From Candidatus Desulfobacillus denitrificans (GTDB taxonomy: Bacteria > Pseudomonadota > Gammaproteobacteria > Burkholderiales > Rhodocyclaceae): 64,000 bases of DNA. Made by a program: the position numbers and the translations under genes. The number at the start of each line of letters is the position of its first letter. Within the stretch, counting starts at the first letter, position 1. Where the stretch lies: NCBI GenBank assembly GCA_017347485.1, contig AP021857.1, positions 1,841,390-1,905,389 on the forward strand, read 5' to 3'. The notes under the pieces were generated by a model. That model was not told the origin of the DNA. It did not search any database and saw only the letters and a list, made by a program, of their open reading frames with translations. Of this stretch, positions 1 to 8,907 are shown one piece after another.

Positions 1-1150
1 TGTCCAGCTCCAGCAGCCGCAGTTCGCGGTAGGCGATGACGAGGAAGTTGCCGCAGCCGCAGGCCGGGTCGAGGAAGGTCAGCGCGGCGATCTTCTTGTG
101 CAGCTCGAAGAGCCTCTTCGGGCTGCGCCGGGCGGCCGCGAATTCGGCGCGCAATTCATCGAGGAACAGCGGCTTGATGAGCTTGAGGATGTTGGCTTCC
201 GAGGTGTAGTGCGCGCCGAGGTTGCGGCGCAGCCGCTCGTCCATGACGCTCTGGAACAGCGCGCCGAAGATGGCCGGCGAGATGCGGCCCCAGTCGAGGG
301 CGCAGCAGTCGAGGAGCGCCGCGCGCATGGCGGCGTCGAAGGCGGCGGGCGGCAGGCGCTCCTCGAACAGCCGGCCGTTCACGTAAGGGAAGGCATTGAG
401 GCGTTCGTCGAGGGTCTTCTGGCGCCTGTCTTCCGGCGTGTTGAGCGCCTCGAACACTGCGGAGAGGTGCATGCCGAGGTCGGAACCGTCCTCGCGCGTG
501 GCGCTCTCGATGTACTCGCGGAAGGCGCCCTTCGGCTCGAAGAGGGTGGTGTCCTCGGCGAACAGGCAGAACAGCAGGCGCACCAGCAGCACTTCCAGCG
601 GGTGGCCAGCGTAGCCGGAGGCCTTGAGGGCGTCGTGCAACTTGCCCATGGCCAGCGCGGCCTTGAGGTTCACCGGGTCCTGCTCCTCGATCCTCACCGG
701 GGCGTAGCCGGCGATAAAGCCGAACAGGCGCACATGCTTGTAGAGGTCCTTCAGCCTGAATTCGGTTTCCTTGCCGCCTTCGAGGTCGTAGAGGCGGAAG
801 CGGGCGAAATCCGAGACGAGGATGTAGCGCGGCAGGTCGCGCCCGGGCAGGCCGTCGAAGTAGTCCGCCGCCTGGGCGAAGGCGCGGTCGAGGTCGGCGC
901 CGGCGCTCTTGTGCTCGACCAGCAGCGTGCCCTTCCAGAAGCAGTCGATGCGGCCGTGCTTGAGGCGCTCGCCGGCGCGGGAGAGGCCAACCTGCTTCTC
1001 GAAGACGGCGACGCGCCTGCGCTCGAGGCCGAAGACTGCAAAGAAGTCGTTCCAGAACGACTGCGCCTCGGCGCGCTCGGAGTCCTCCCCCGCCCACTTG
1101 TGCGCGAAGGCGGCGGCGCGTTCCTTGATTTCGTTGGGTGAGAGGGGCAT
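1..1150 (-). CDS. MmeI-like type IIL restriction-modification enzyme, N-terminal part (cut by the window edge)
   Basis: The gene starts at an ATG at 1150 and runs off the left edge, so about 383 N-terminal residues are visible. Residues D69, E79 and K81 form a PD-ExK nuclease motif (RID...VEHKS) with the spacing of the MmeI family. A helical connector follows, then an N6-adenine methyltransferase motif I (DPACGCGNF, about residues 361-369). The catalytic NPPY box and the target-recognition domain lie outside the window. Known family members cut and methylate from one polypeptide. It lies just downstream of a toxin-antitoxin pair on the same strand, which suggests a small defence cluster. Whether the whole gene is intact cannot be judged. 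Confidence 0.85.
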   Translation of the reverse strand, partial: MPLSPNEIKERAAAFAHKWAGEDSERAEAQSFWNDFFAVFGLERRRVAVFEKQVGLSRAGERLKHGRIDCFWKGTLLVEHKSAGADLDRAFAQAADYFDGLPGRDLPRYILVSDFARFRLYDLEGGKETEFRLKDLYKHVRLFGFIAGYAPVRIEEQDPVNLKAALAMGKLHDALKASGYAGHPLEVLLVRLLFCLFAEDTTLFEPKGAFREYIESATREDGSDLGMHLSAVFEALNTPEDRRQKTLDERLNAFPYVNGRLFEERLPPAAFDAAMRAALLDCCALDWGRISPAIFGALFQSVMDERLRRNLGAHYTSEANILKLIKPLFLDELRAEFAAARRSPKRLFELHKKIAALTFLDPACGCGNFLVIAYRELRLLELD

Positions 1151-1155
1151 GGCGG

Positions 1156-1554
1156 TCAGGGCAGCACGAGGCGCACGCCGGGAAAGTAGCTGCGGAAACG
1201 CTGCGCATCCCGCGTCAGCAGCGGCACGCCGAGCACCGCGGCATGGCCGCCGATCAGGAAATCGGCCAGCACGCCGGGACGACCGCCGCCGCGGCGGCGG
1301 TAGATCTGGTGCGCCTTGCCGGCGAGGAACAGCGCGGCTTTCGGCACCTCTCGATATTGCAGTCCAGCCGTTGCGATGGCGGATTCCAGCGCGTCGGGTT
1401 CGGGGTAACCCGGCGCCAGCTCGGCGTAGATGACCGGATTGATCAGCAGCGGGCCGCGTTCTTCCCATGCGTCGAGTTGCCCCTGCGACCAGGCCGCCCA
1501 GACCGGATCGCCGCCAAGGACGTCGAGCAGAACGCAGCTGTCGACGAGAATCAT
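1156..1554 (-). CDS. PIN-domain ribonuclease, VapC-like toxin
   Basis: A 132-residue PIN-domain protein. The acidic residues expected for metal binding are visible: D5 in the first strand (MILVD), an E in VIYAEL, a D in VLADFLIGG and a late D in TRDAQRF. VapC-type toxins are Mg-dependent RNases that cut tRNA or rRNA. It overlaps the upstream AbrB-like gene by 4 nt (ATGA), the usual antitoxin-toxin coupling. Its stop is 5 nt before the start of the restriction enzyme gene, so the three may be co-transcribed. The RNA target cannot be inferred. Confidence 0.85.
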   Translation of the reverse strand: MILVDSCVLLDVLGGDPVWAAWSQGQLDAWEERGPLLINPVIYAELAPGYPEPDALESAIATAGLQYREVPKAALFLAGKAHQIYRRRGGGRPGVLADFLIGGHAAVLGVPLLTRDAQRFRSYFPGVRLVLP

Positions 1555-1832
1555 TTCTGGTTTTGAAAACCGGGGTCGTCCTTGTCCTCGTCGTAGCCGC
1601 GGATGAGGTTCATGTACTCGTCCGTCGACATGCCGAGCTTGACCGTGCCGCGCAGCGCATCGAAGCGGCTCGTTTTCTTCTTGCCTTTTTTCGCCGGCTT
1701 GACGGGACGGATGACGACCTGTCCGTCGGCGGTGTAGCCGAAATCGACCTGGCTGCCCGGCGTGAGGCCGAGATAGTCGCGCAGCTGCTTGGGGATGGTG
1801 ACCTGCCCCTTGGTGGTGACGGTGGTGCTCAT
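1551..1832 (-). CDS. AbrB/SpoVT-type antitoxin, VapB-like
   Basis: A 93-residue protein with an N-terminal swapped-hairpin AbrB DNA-binding domain (TTKGQVTIPKQLRDYLGL). A basic linker (KPAKKGKKK) leads to an acidic tail that would wrap the PIN toxin. It is the first gene of the pair and shares 4 nt with the toxin gene. Such antitoxins neutralise the toxin and repress their own promoter. The palindrome at 1847-1873, 14 nt upstream of the start codon, is the obvious operator candidate. Confidence 0.85.
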   Translation of the reverse strand: MSTTVTTKGQVTIPKQLRDYLGLTPGSQVDFGYTADGQVVIRPVKPAKKGKKKTSRFDALRGTVKLGMSTDEYMNLIRGYDEDKDDPGFQNQK

Positions 1833-1846
1833 GTCGGTGTCCTCGA

Positions 1847-1873
1847 GTATTACTTACATAATCATGGTAATAC
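1847..1873. promoter_or_regulatory. Inverted repeat, candidate operator of the AbrB/PIN pair
   Basis: A perfect 7-bp inverted repeat, GTATTAC and GTAATAC, separated by 13 bp, lies directly upstream of the antitoxin start and is AT-rich compared with its surroundings. Its position fits autoregulation by the AbrB-like antitoxin. Binding is inferred. Confidence 0.6.
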
Positions 1874-1896
1874 CTGTGCCGACATAGCGCAAGCGG

Positions 1897-2208
1897 TCAA
1901 TCCAGCGGCGCCAGCCCGTGCCGTCGCCGCGCCCGGTTGCAGGCGTCGGAGCCGGCCTCCAGCTCCACGCAAGGGCCGGGGCGGTTGGCGTAGATCGCGC
2001 AGCGCACTTCGCGGCCGATCTCGCCTTCGAGCGCCACGCAGCGCGGCGGGAAGTCGTCGCTGCCGCGCATGCGCACCAGGTTCGCCGTCAGCGGAAAAGT
2101 CAGTCCCGCCGGCACGGCGCCGCCCGGGGCGCTGTCGAGGTCGAGGCGGTGGAAATCCACGCGATAGGCGGCGCAGCAGGCGCCGCAGGCGGTGCAGGGT
2201 TCCGGCAT
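1897..2208 (-). CDS. YkgJ-family cysteine-cluster protein
   Basis: A 103-residue protein with the N-terminal cluster C-TACGACC and later Cys residues (PRCVAL, VRCAIY, GPCVE, DACN), as in the zinc/iron-chelating YkgJ family (UPF0153). Its biochemical role is not established. The segment GGAVPAGLTF is encoded by a copy of the 25-bp dispersed motif. The family normally has a similar GG-VPA stretch here, so the motif sits in native coding sequence and not in an insertion. Confidence 0.8.
   Translation of the reverse strand: MPEPCTACGACCAAYRVDFHRLDLDSAPGGAVPAGLTFPLTANLVRMRGSDDFPPRCVALEGEIGREVRCAIYANRPGPCVELEAGSDACNRARRRHGLAPLD
2095..2119 (+). repeat. 25-bp dispersed motif, copy 1
   Basis: AAAAGTCAGT, spacer CCCGCCGGC, ACGGCG. 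It lies inside the ykgJ-like gene, antisense to it, and encodes AVPAGLTF in that gene. Confidence 0.85.
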
Positions 2209-2218
2209 TGGCCAAGGT

Positions 2219-2224
2219 TATAAT
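2219..2224 (+). promoter_or_regulatory. Candidate -10 box for the caspase-like gene
   Basis: A perfect TATAAT lies 34 nt upstream of the chosen ATG at 2259. No convincing -35 was found. It overlaps an alternative in-frame ATG at 2223, which argues for the downstream start. Confidence 0.45.
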
Positions 2225-2258
2225 GAAACCGGAAGTTCGCCCAAATGTTCATCGCGCC

Positions 2259-3677
2259 ATGACCTCGGCCCATTCTCTCCGCCTGTTCGCCATCGTCCTG
2301 CTGGGCGGCTTCGTCTGCGGAGGCGCCGCCCTGGCCCAGGATGCCGCGCAAGCCGAGCGCAATGCGGTGCCGGAATATGTCGAGGCGGTCCCGCCCAGGG
2401 ACATCTCCGGGAGCGGCGAGGAAATCAGCGCCGTGATTCCCGCGCGCAACGAGTGGACCAGCGCCGGCGTCATCGTGCGCAAGGGCGTCAGGTACCGCCT
2501 CAGCGCCAGCGGCGAGTGGCACATGGGCGGCTTCTGCGGCCGTTCCGGGCCGAGCGGGCTGGGTTCGAATTCGCCGCTGTGCTTCTCCTTCCTGCCGCCC
2601 TTCATCCTGCCGGAGTTCCAGGTCGGCACGCTGGTCGGCAAGATCGGCCGCGACGGCAAGCCTTTCCAAGTCGGGGAATCCCTCGAATTCGAGGCCGACC
2701 GCGACGGCACGCTTTTCCTGCGCCCCAACGACGGCCGCGGCATGACCTGGGACAACACGGGCCAGGTGACGAGCAAGGTCTCGCTCGCCAGCCCGCCGCC
2801 CGCACCCGCGCCGTCCTCGGCCCCGCCGTCCGCGGCGGCGGTCCGGCAGAATGGAACCGCGCCCGCCGCACCCCTGCCGCCCCTGTCTTCGGCCAGCAGC
2901 CAGCATTGGGCCGTGGTGATCGGCGTCTCCGACTACGCCGACAGCCGCATCCCCGCCCTGCGCTATGCCGCGAAGGACGCGCAGGCCCTGCACGACTGGC
3001 TGGTGTCGCCTGCGGGCGGCCGCTATGCGCCCGCGCGCGTGAAGCTGCTGCTCAACCGCAACGCCACCACCGCCGCCATCAAGGAGGCGCTGTACACCTG
3101 GCTGCGCCAGACCATCGAGGAGGATGTGGTGGTGATCTACTTCGCCGGCCACGGTTCGCCGGACTCGCCCGACACGCCGCAGAACCTCTACCTGCTGCCG
3201 CACGACACGCGCTACGACGCCATCGCCTCGACCGGCTTTCCGATGTGGGACGTGGAGACGGCGCTGAAGCGCTTCATCAAGGCGCGGCGCGTGGTGGTGC
3301 TGGCCGACGCCTGCCACTCCGGCGGCGTCGGCGCCACCTTCGACGTGGCGCGGCGCGCGCTGGGCGACGTGCAGCCCAACCGCATCTCCTCGGGCCTGCA
3401 GAACCTCGCCACGGTCGGCGAGGGCATCGCCGTCATCTCCGCCTCCGACGATCGCCAGCTCTCCGCCGAGAGCGCCAAGTTCGGCGGCGGCCACGGCGTG
3501 TTCACGCATTACCTGCTGGAAGGCCTCAAGGGCCAGGCGGACTACAACAAGGACAGCCGCGTCACGCTCGGCGAGCTGATCCCCTATCTCTCAGAGCACG
3601 TGCGCCGCGAGACCCTCAACGCGCAGAGCCCGACGGTGGCCGGCCGCTTCGACCCGGCCCTCACGCTCGGCCGCTGA
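2259..3677 (+). CDS. Secreted caspase-like (peptidase C14) protein with an N-terminal lectin-like domain
   Basis: A 472-residue protein. The start at 2259 gives a clean signal peptide (LFAIVLLGGFVCGGAALAQ); an in-frame ATG at 2223 would lengthen it by 12 residues. Residues about 45-185 resemble the calcium-dependent LecA/PA-IL galactophilic lectin fold (pattern VGKIG-DGKPFQVG...FLRPNDG...DNTGQV). A Pro/Ala-rich linker precedes the caspase fold (about 215-470). The catalytic dyad looks intact: His298 in FAGHGS and Cys352 in DACHSGG. This suggests an exported protease that recognises glycans or membranes. Its 3' end overlaps the convergent dus gene by 87 bp. The substrate is unknown, and the lectin assignment rests on motif resemblance. 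Confidence 0.8.
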   Translation: MTSAHSLRLFAIVLLGGFVCGGAALAQDAAQAERNAVPEYVEAVPPRDISGSGEEISAVIPARNEWTSAGVIVRKGVRYRLSASGEWHMGGFCGRSGPSGLGSNSPLCFSFLPPFILPEFQVGTLVGKIGRDGKPFQVGESLEFEADRDGTLFLRPNDGRGMTWDNTGQVTSKVSLASPPPAPAPSSAPPSAAAVRQNGTAPAAPLPPLSSASSQHWAVVIGVSDYADSRIPALRYAAKDAQALHDWLVSPAGGRYAPARVKLLLNRNATTAAIKEALYTWLRQTIEEDVVVIYFAGHGSPDSPDTPQNLYLLPHDTRYDAIASTGFPMWDVETALKRFIKARRVVVLADACHSGGVGATFDVARRALGDVQPNRISSGLQNLATVGEGIAVISASDDRQLSAESAKFGGGHGVFTHYLLEGLKGQADYNKDSRVTLGELIPYLSEHVRRETLNAQSPTVAGRFDPALTLGR

Positions 3678-4618
3678 TTCGGCCGCCAATACCGCGCCGA
3701 TTTCCCCGACGTCGCTCGCCTCGCGCAGGCGGCGCCACAGCGCCTCCGCGCCGGCGTAGTTCCTTCGCAGCAGGCCGAGCCACTGCTTGAGCCGCCCCGG
3801 CGCGTGGCGCGGCGCCACCTTCTCCTGCACCTGCGCCCAGAAGTCGTCGAGGCAAGGCTGCAGCTCGCGCCAGTCTGATTCGCTCGCCTGTTCCTCCCGC
3901 GCACCGCGGATGCGTTCGGCGAGGAAGGGATCGGCCACCGCGCCGCGGCCGAGCATGACGTCTTCGCAGCCGGTCGCCGCGCGGATGGCGCGCCAGCCGG
4001 CGGCGTGCCACACCTCGCCGTTGGCGATCACCGGCACGGCCACCGCTTCGCGCACGCGCGCCACCCACTCCCAGCGCACCTGCGGCCGGTAGCCGTCGCT
4101 TTTGGTGCGGGCATGCACCACCAGTTCCTGCGCACCGCCGTCCGCCAGCGCACGCGCGCAGTCGAGGGCGCGCGCCGTGTCGTCGATGCCGAGGCGCATC
4201 TTGGCGCTGAAAGTCAGTCCCGGCGGAACGGCGGCGCGCACGGCGGCGGCGATGTCGTGCAGCAATTCCGGCTCGTCGAGCAGCGCCGCGCCGCCGCGGT
4301 GGCGGTTCACCAGCGGCGCCGGGCAGCCGAAGTTGAGGTCGATGCCGGCCGGCACGAGCTCGGCCAGGCGCGCGGCGTTCTCGGCGAGGCATTGCGGGTC
4401 GGAACCCATCAACTGCACCCGCACCGGCGTGCCGGCCGCGGTGCGCGCGCCGGCGAGCAATTCCGGGCTGACGCGAATGAAGCTCTTCTTCGGCAGCAGG
4501 GTGCCGGTGACACGGACGAACTCGGTGACGCACCAGTCGTAGCGCCCGCGCGCGTCAGCACGCCGCGCAGGATGTCGTCGGCGAGACCCTCCATGGGGGC
4601 GAGGATGAGGCGGGACAT
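3591..4618 (-). pseudogene. tRNA-dihydrouridine synthase (DusC-like), frameshifted near its 5' end
   Basis: Dus enzymes reduce uridine to dihydrouridine in the tRNA D-loop with FMN. The N-terminus (APMEGLADDILRGVLTRAG) reads from the ATG at 4618 in one frame. The remainder (YDWCVTEFVRV..., DLNFGCPAPLVN with the active Cys, VHARTKSDGY, ANGEVW) reads in another. One base appears to be missing in the GC run at about 4542-4550, where a normal homologue would read AGGYDWC. A genuine mutation or a sequencing error are both possible, because the rest is well conserved. The codons AVPPGLTF contain copy 2 of the 25-mer. The C-terminus overlaps the convergent caspase-like gene. Confidence 0.8.
4209..4233 (+). 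repeat. 25-bp dispersed motif, copy 2
   Basis: GAAAGTCAGT, spacer CCCGGCGGA, ACGGCG. It lies inside the dus-like gene, antisense to it, and encodes AVPPGLTF. Confidence 0.85.
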
Positions 4619-4641
4619 TTGGGGATTTCCCCTCTCCCCAA

Positions 4642-4703
4642 CCCTCTCCCCGCAAGCGGGGAGAGGGAGCCGGTTTACTCCCTCTCCCGCCTGCGGGAGA
4701 GGG
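4642..4703. repeat. Two adjacent GC-rich hairpins, a common proteobacterial intergenic repeat
   Basis: Two perfect palindromes lie between dus and the hydroxyacyl-CoA dehydrogenase gene: a 12-bp arm pair (4642-4653 with 4656-4667, CCCTCTCCCCGC) and an 11-bp pair (4680-4690 with 4693-4703, CCCTCTCCCGC). The second hairpin lies just past the stop codon of the dehydrogenase gene and could stabilise or terminate its transcript. An imperfect relative lies at 51282-51312. Confidence 0.75.
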
Positions 4704-4720
4704 GCCGGGGGAGAGGCAGG

Positions 4721-5572
4721 TTACGCGTAGGTGAAGAACCCCTTCCCCGTCTTGCGCCCGAGGTAGCCCGCCTCGACCATCTCGACCAGCAGCGGCGCCG
4801 GGCGGTACTTCGGGTCCTTGAAGCCCTCGAACAGCACATTCATCACCGCCAGCTGCACGTCGAGGCCGATCATGTCGCACAGGGCGAGCGGGCCGATCGG
4901 GTGGTTGGCGCCGAGCTTCATCGCCTCGTCGATCTGGGCCGCCGTGGCCAACCCTTCGCCGAGGGCGAAGATGGCCTCGTTGAGCATCGGGCAGAGCATG
5001 CGGTTCACCACGAAGCCCGGGCTGTTGCGCACCTGCACCGGCGTCTTGCCGACGGCCTTCGAGGCTTCCTCGACCGCCGCATAGGTGGCATCCGAAGTCT
5101 GCAGGCCGCGGATCAGCTCGACCAGCGCCATCAGCGGCACCGGGTTGAAGAAGTGCATGCCGATCACCCGGTCCGGCCGCTGCGTCGCCGCGGCGAGCTT
5201 GGTGATGGAGATCGACGAGGTGTTGCTGGCGATGACGGTGTCGGCCCCGGCCAGCGTGTCGAGCTGGCGGAAGATCTTCAGCTTCAGCTCGAGGTTCTCG
5301 GTGGCGGCCTCGATGACGAGGTCCGAATCCTTCAGCGCGGCCAGCTCGGTCGCCGTCTGGATGCGGCCGAGCGCCGCCGCCTTCTGCTCGGCCGTCATCT
5401 TCTCTTTCTTGATGAGGCGGTCGTAGCTGCCGGCAATGGTTTTCATGGCGCGGTCGAGCGCGGCCTGCGCCACGTCGCTCATGACCACCTCGAAGCCCGC
5501 CTGGGCGAATGCCTGGGCGATGCCGTTGCCCATCGTGCCGGCGCCGACGACGCCGATTTTCCTGAAAGCCAT
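4721..5572 (-). CDS. 3-hydroxyacyl-CoA (3-hydroxybutyryl-CoA) dehydrogenase
   Basis: A 283-residue protein, the usual size for HbdA/PaaH. It oxidises (S)-3-hydroxyacyl-CoA with NAD+ in beta-oxidation or butanoate-type metabolism. The N-terminal Rossmann motif is [11 protein letters not shown]. The catalytic region includes ASNTSS and HFFNPVPLM with the active His-Glu pair, and the C-terminal domain contains [11 protein letters not shown] and LGRKTGKGF. The start at 5572 was chosen because AGAGGA lies 5 nt upstream; an ATG 6 nt earlier is also possible. It stands alone, divergent from bioA. Confidence 0.9.
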   Translation of the reverse strand: MAFRKIGVVGAGTMGNGIAQAFAQAGFEVVMSDVAQAALDRAMKTIAGSYDRLIKKEKMTAEQKAAALGRIQTATELAALKDSDLVIEAATENLELKLKIFRQLDTLAGADTVIASNTSSISITKLAAATQRPDRVIGMHFFNPVPLMALVELIRGLQTSDATYAAVEEASKAVGKTPVQVRNSPGFVVNRMLCPMLNEAIFALGEGLATAAQIDEAMKLGANHPIGPLALCDMIGLDVQLAVMNVLFEGFKDPKYRPAPLLVEMVEAGYLGRKTGKGFFTYA

Positions 5573-5704
5573 ATTCATCCTCTCGAAATTCGCGGCGGCG
5601 TCTCCCGCACCCCGCAAGACCCGCTATTTTACCGGAGAAGGGCGGCGATTTTGTCGCTGCAAAGAGTCGGCCGGACGGCCGCTCGCGTAAAATCGGGCTC
5701 CACC

Positions 5705-7021
5705 ATGAACAACGCCGACCTCCTCCGCCGCAGCCTCGCCGCCGTCTGGCATCCGTGCACCCAGATGAAGCTGCACGAGACCCTTCCGCTGGTGCCGATC
5801 CGCCGCGCGCAAGGGCCCTGGCTGGAGGACTGCGACGGCCACCGCTATCTCGACGCCGTCAGCTCCTGGTGGACGAATCTGTTCGGCCACGGCCATCCGC
5901 GCATCGTCGCCGCGCTGCGCGAGCAGCTGGACACGCTCGACCATGTCATGCTGGCCGGCTTCACCCATGAGCCGGTGGTGGCGCTCTCGGAAAAACTCTC
6001 GGCGCTGACCGGCCGCGAACTCGGCCACTGCTTCTACGCCTCCGACGGCGCCTCGGCGGTGGAGATCGCCCTGAAGATGAGCTTCCACTTCTGGCGCAAC
6101 AGCGGCCGGCCGGGCAAGAACCGCTTCGTGAGCCTCGCCGGCAGCTACCACGGCGAGACGCTCGGCGCGCTGGCGGTGACCGACGTCGCCCTCTTCCGCG
6201 ACGCCTACGCGCCGCTGCTGCGCGCCTGCGACACCGTGCCCAGCCCGGACTGGCGCCTGGCCGGCGACGGACAGACGCCGCGCGACGCGGCGGTGGCGGC
6301 GGCCGTCGCCCTCGAGGCCTATCTCGCCGAGCACCACGCCGAGGTGGCGGCGCTCATCGTCGAGCCGCTGGTGCAATGCGCCACCGGCATGGCCATGCAC
6401 GACGCGGAGTACCTGCGCCGCGCGCGCACCCTCTGCGACCGCTACGGCGTGCACCTCATCGCCGACGAAATCGCCGTCGGCTGCGGCCGCACCGGCAGCT
6501 TCTTCGCCCACGAGCAGGCGGATATCGTGCCCGACTTCCTCTGCCTGTCGAAAGGCATCACCGGCGGCACGCTGCCGCTGTCGGTGGTGCTGACCACCGA
6601 CGCCGTCTTCGCCGCCTTCTGGGACGACAGCACGGCGCGCGGCTTCCTGCACTCGCATTCCTACACCGGCAATCCGCTCGCCTGCCGCGCCGCGCTGGCG
6701 ACGCTGGAGATTTTCGAGACGGAGGATGTCCTCGCCGCCAACCGGCGGCTGGCCGCGCGGATCAACGCCGCCGCCGCGCCGCTCGCCGCCGATCCGCGCC
6801 TGGCGCACGTCCGCAACACCGGCATGATCTGGGCCTTCGAGGCGCAGACCGACGATCCGCTCTTCGCCCGGCGTTTCCACCAGGCCGCGATGGCGCGCGG
6901 CCTGCTGCTGCGCCCGCTCGGCAACACGGTGTATTTCATGCCGCCCTACGTCCTCGGCGACGAGGAGATCGCGCTGCTGGTTTCCGGTACCGTCGATGCG
7001 CTCAACGCCGTATTGCCGTGA
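5705..7021 (+). CDS. bioA: Adenosylmethionine-8-amino-7-oxononanoate aminotransferase
   Basis: A 438-residue class III aminotransferase that converts KAPA to DAPA using S-adenosylmethionine and PLP in biotin synthesis. BioA hallmarks are the N-terminal [41 protein letters not shown] and the PLP lysine in CLSKGITGG. The start at 5705 matches the N-terminus of other BioA proteins. Its stop codon overlaps the GTG start of bioF (GTGA), so translation is coupled. A 25-mer copy covers this junction. Confidence 0.97.
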   Translation: MNNADLLRRSLAAVWHPCTQMKLHETLPLVPIRRAQGPWLEDCDGHRYLDAVSSWWTNLFGHGHPRIVAALREQLDTLDHVMLAGFTHEPVVALSEKLSALTGRELGHCFYASDGASAVEIALKMSFHFWRNSGRPGKNRFVSLAGSYHGETLGALAVTDVALFRDAYAPLLRACDTVPSPDWRLAGDGQTPRDAAVAAAVALEAYLAEHHAEVAALIVEPLVQCATGMAMHDAEYLRRARTLCDRYGVHLIADEIAVGCGRTGSFFAHEQADIVPDFLCLSKGITGGTLPLSVVLTTDAVFAAFWDDSTARGFLHSHSYTGNPLACRAALATLEIFETEDVLAANRRLAARINAAAAPLAADPRLAHVRNTGMIWAFEAQTDDPLFARRFHQAAMARGLLLRPLGNTVYFMPPYVLGDEEIALLVSGTVDALNAVLP

Positions 7022-7030
7022 CTGACTTTT
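7006..7030 (-). repeat. 25-bp dispersed motif, copy 3, across the bioA stop and bioF start
   Basis: Read on the minus strand: AAAAGTCAGT, spacer CACGGCAAT, ACGGCG. It spans the last codons and TGA of bioA and the first four codons of bioF. Confidence 0.85.
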
Positions 7031-8199
7031 CCGCCGAATTTTCCAATGAGCTCGCCGCGCTCGACGCGCAGGCGCTGCGGCGCCGGCGGCGCGTCGTCGA
7101 TTCGCCCTGCGCGCCCGAACTCATCGTCGACGGCCGGCCGATGCTGGCCTTCTGCAGCAACGACTACCTCGGCCTGGCGAACGACCCGGCGCTGGCCGCC
7201 GCCGTCCAGGAAGGCGCGCGCCTGTACGGCCTCGGCGCCGGCGCCTCGCCGCTGGTCTGCGGCCACCAGACGCCGCACGCCGCGCTGGAGAAGCGACTCG
7301 CCGAATTCACCGGCTTCGCGCGCGCGCTGCTGTTTTCCACCGGCTACCTCGCCAACCTCGGTGCGGTTCCGGCGCTCGCCGGCCGCGGCGACGCGATCTT
7401 CTCCGACCGCCTCAACCACGCCTCGCTGATCGACGCCGCGCGCCTCGCCCGCGCCGAGCTGAACGTCTATCCGCACTGCGACCTGTCGGCGCTCGCCGCC
7501 GCCCTCGCCGCCTCGCGAGCGAAGCGCAAGCTGATCGTCACCGATGCGGTGTTCAGCATGGACGGCGACCTCGCGCCGCTGCCGGAGATCCTCGAACTGG
7601 CCGAGCGCCACCAGGCCTGGCTGCTGGTGGACGACGCCCACGGCTTCGGCCTGCTCGGCCCGCAGGGGCGCGGCGCGGCGGCACATTTCGGGCTCAAGTC
7701 GCCGCGGCTGCTGGTGATGGGCACGCTGGGCAAGGCCGCCGGCGGCGCCGGCGCCTTCGTCGCCGGCGGCGAAGAAGCCGTCGAGTGGATCCTGCAGAAG
7801 GCGCGCAGCTACATCTTCAGCACCGCCGAGCCGGCGCTCATCGCCCACGCCATGCTGACGGCGCTCGACCTCATCGAGCGCGGCGACGACCGGCGATCGA
7901 ATCTCGCCGCCCGCATCGCCCAGCTGCGCGCGTCCTACGCGCCGAAGCGCTGGAAGCTGCTGCCTTCGCAGACGGCGATCCAGCCGCTGCTGATCGGCGG
8001 CAACGCCGAAACCATGGCGGTCGCCGTTAAACTCTATGAGCGCGGCCTCTGGGTGCCCGGCATCCGTCCGCCCACCGTGCCGGCCGGCACGGCGCGCCTG
8101 CGCATCACCCTTTCCGCCGCCCACAGCGAAGCGCAGCTGGCACAGCTGGTGGCGGCACTGCAGCAACTCGAGTCCGACAGCATGGAGGAGACAGCATGA
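7018..8199 (+). CDS. bioF: 8-amino-7-oxononanoate synthase
   Basis: A 393-residue alpha-oxoamine synthase that joins pimeloyl thioester and L-alanine to give KAPA. Motifs: [10 protein letters not shown], the glycine-rich [20 protein letters not shown] and the PLP lysine in GTLGKAAGG. The GTG start at 7018 overlaps the bioA stop, and its own stop overlaps the bioD start (ATGA). Translation of the three bio genes is therefore coupled. Confidence 0.95.
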   Translation: MTDFSAEFSNELAALDAQALRRRRRVVDSPCAPELIVDGRPMLAFCSNDYLGLANDPALAAAVQEGARLYGLGAGASPLVCGHQTPHAALEKRLAEFTGFARALLFSTGYLANLGAVPALAGRGDAIFSDRLNHASLIDAARLARAELNVYPHCDLSALAAALAASRAKRKLIVTDAVFSMDGDLAPLPEILELAERHQAWLLVDDAHGFGLLGPQGRGAAAHFGLKSPRLLVMGTLGKAAGGAGAFVAGGEEAVEWILQKARSYIFSTAEPALIAHAMLTALDLIERGDDRRSNLAARIAQLRASYAPKRWKLLPSQTAIQPLLIGGNAETMAVAVKLYERGLWVPGIRPPTVPAGTARLRITLSAAHSEAQLAQLVAALQQLESDSMEETA

Positions 8200-8846
8200 A
8201 ACAGGCCTATTTTCTGACCGGCACCGACACCAACGTCGGCAAGACGCTCATCGCCACGGGGCTGCTGCATGCCGCGCGGCATTCGTGGGACCTCAAGGTC
8301 CTCGGCCTGAAACCGGTGGTGGCCGGCGGCGGCGAGGACGTCGACAAGCTGATCGCCGCCAGCAACGTCCAGGCGCCTCGCCATTACATCAATCCCTACC
8401 CTCTCGAGGAAGCCGTCTCGCCCAACATCGCCGCCCGCGGCGAGGGCAAGACCATCGACCTCGACCATGTCAAATACTGCTTCGACGAAGTGCGCGGCCT
8501 GGCGGAATTCGTCATCGTCGAGGGCATCGGCGGCTTTCGCGCGCCGCTCAACGACACGCAGGACGGCGGCGACCTGGCCGCGCTGCTCGGCCTGCCGGTG
8601 ATCCTGGTGGTCGGCCTGAAGCTGGGCTGCCTGAACCACACCCTGCTCACCGTCGAGGCCATCCAGGCGCGCGGCCTGCAGCTGGCCGGCTGGGTCGCCA
8701 ACGAGATCGATCCGGACATGATCTGCGTGACGGAGAACGTCAGCACGCTCAAGGATCGCCTGGAAGCGCCGCTGCTCGGCTTCATTCGCCACCAGGCGCG
8801 GCCCGCGCCGGAAAACCTCGTCAAGCAGCTGGCGATGCCCGAGTAG
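8196..8846 (+). CDS. bioD: Dethiobiotin synthetase
   Basis: A 216-residue ATP-dependent carboxylase that closes the ureido ring of dethiobiotin from DAPA and CO2. The P-loop is GTDTNVGKT, followed by LKPVVAGG and [11 protein letters not shown]. It is the last gene of bioAFD. No bioB or bioC lies in the window, so biotin synthesis must be completed by genes elsewhere. Confidence 0.93.
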   Translation: MKQAYFLTGTDTNVGKTLIATGLLHAARHSWDLKVLGLKPVVAGGGEDVDKLIAASNVQAPRHYINPYPLEEAVSPNIAARGEGKTIDLDHVKYCFDEVRGLAEFVIVEGIGGFRAPLNDTQDGGDLAALLGLPVILVVGLKLGCLNHTLLTVEAIQARGLQLAGWVANEIDPDMICVTENVSTLKDRLEAPLLGFIRHQARPAPENLVKQLAMPE

Positions 8847-8907
8847 CCGCCATGCCGCATCTCGCACACCGGCCGGTCGCCGCATTGCCGCAACGCGGAA
8901 GGCCTCG

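Noticed and set aside
98..1141. Long plus-strand open frame opposite the restriction enzyme gene
   Set aside because: The minus strand reads as a clear MmeI-like protein with nuclease and methyltransferase motifs. The plus frame has no family features and results from high GC.
2560..2580. GGTTCGAATTC, similar to a tRNA T-loop
   Set aside because: It lies in the caspase-like coding sequence and no cloverleaf can be built around it.
4619..5704. Plus-strand extension upstream of bioA
   Set aside because: It is antisense to the hydroxyacyl-CoA dehydrogenase and contains intergenic hairpins; the conserved BioA N-terminus begins at 5705.
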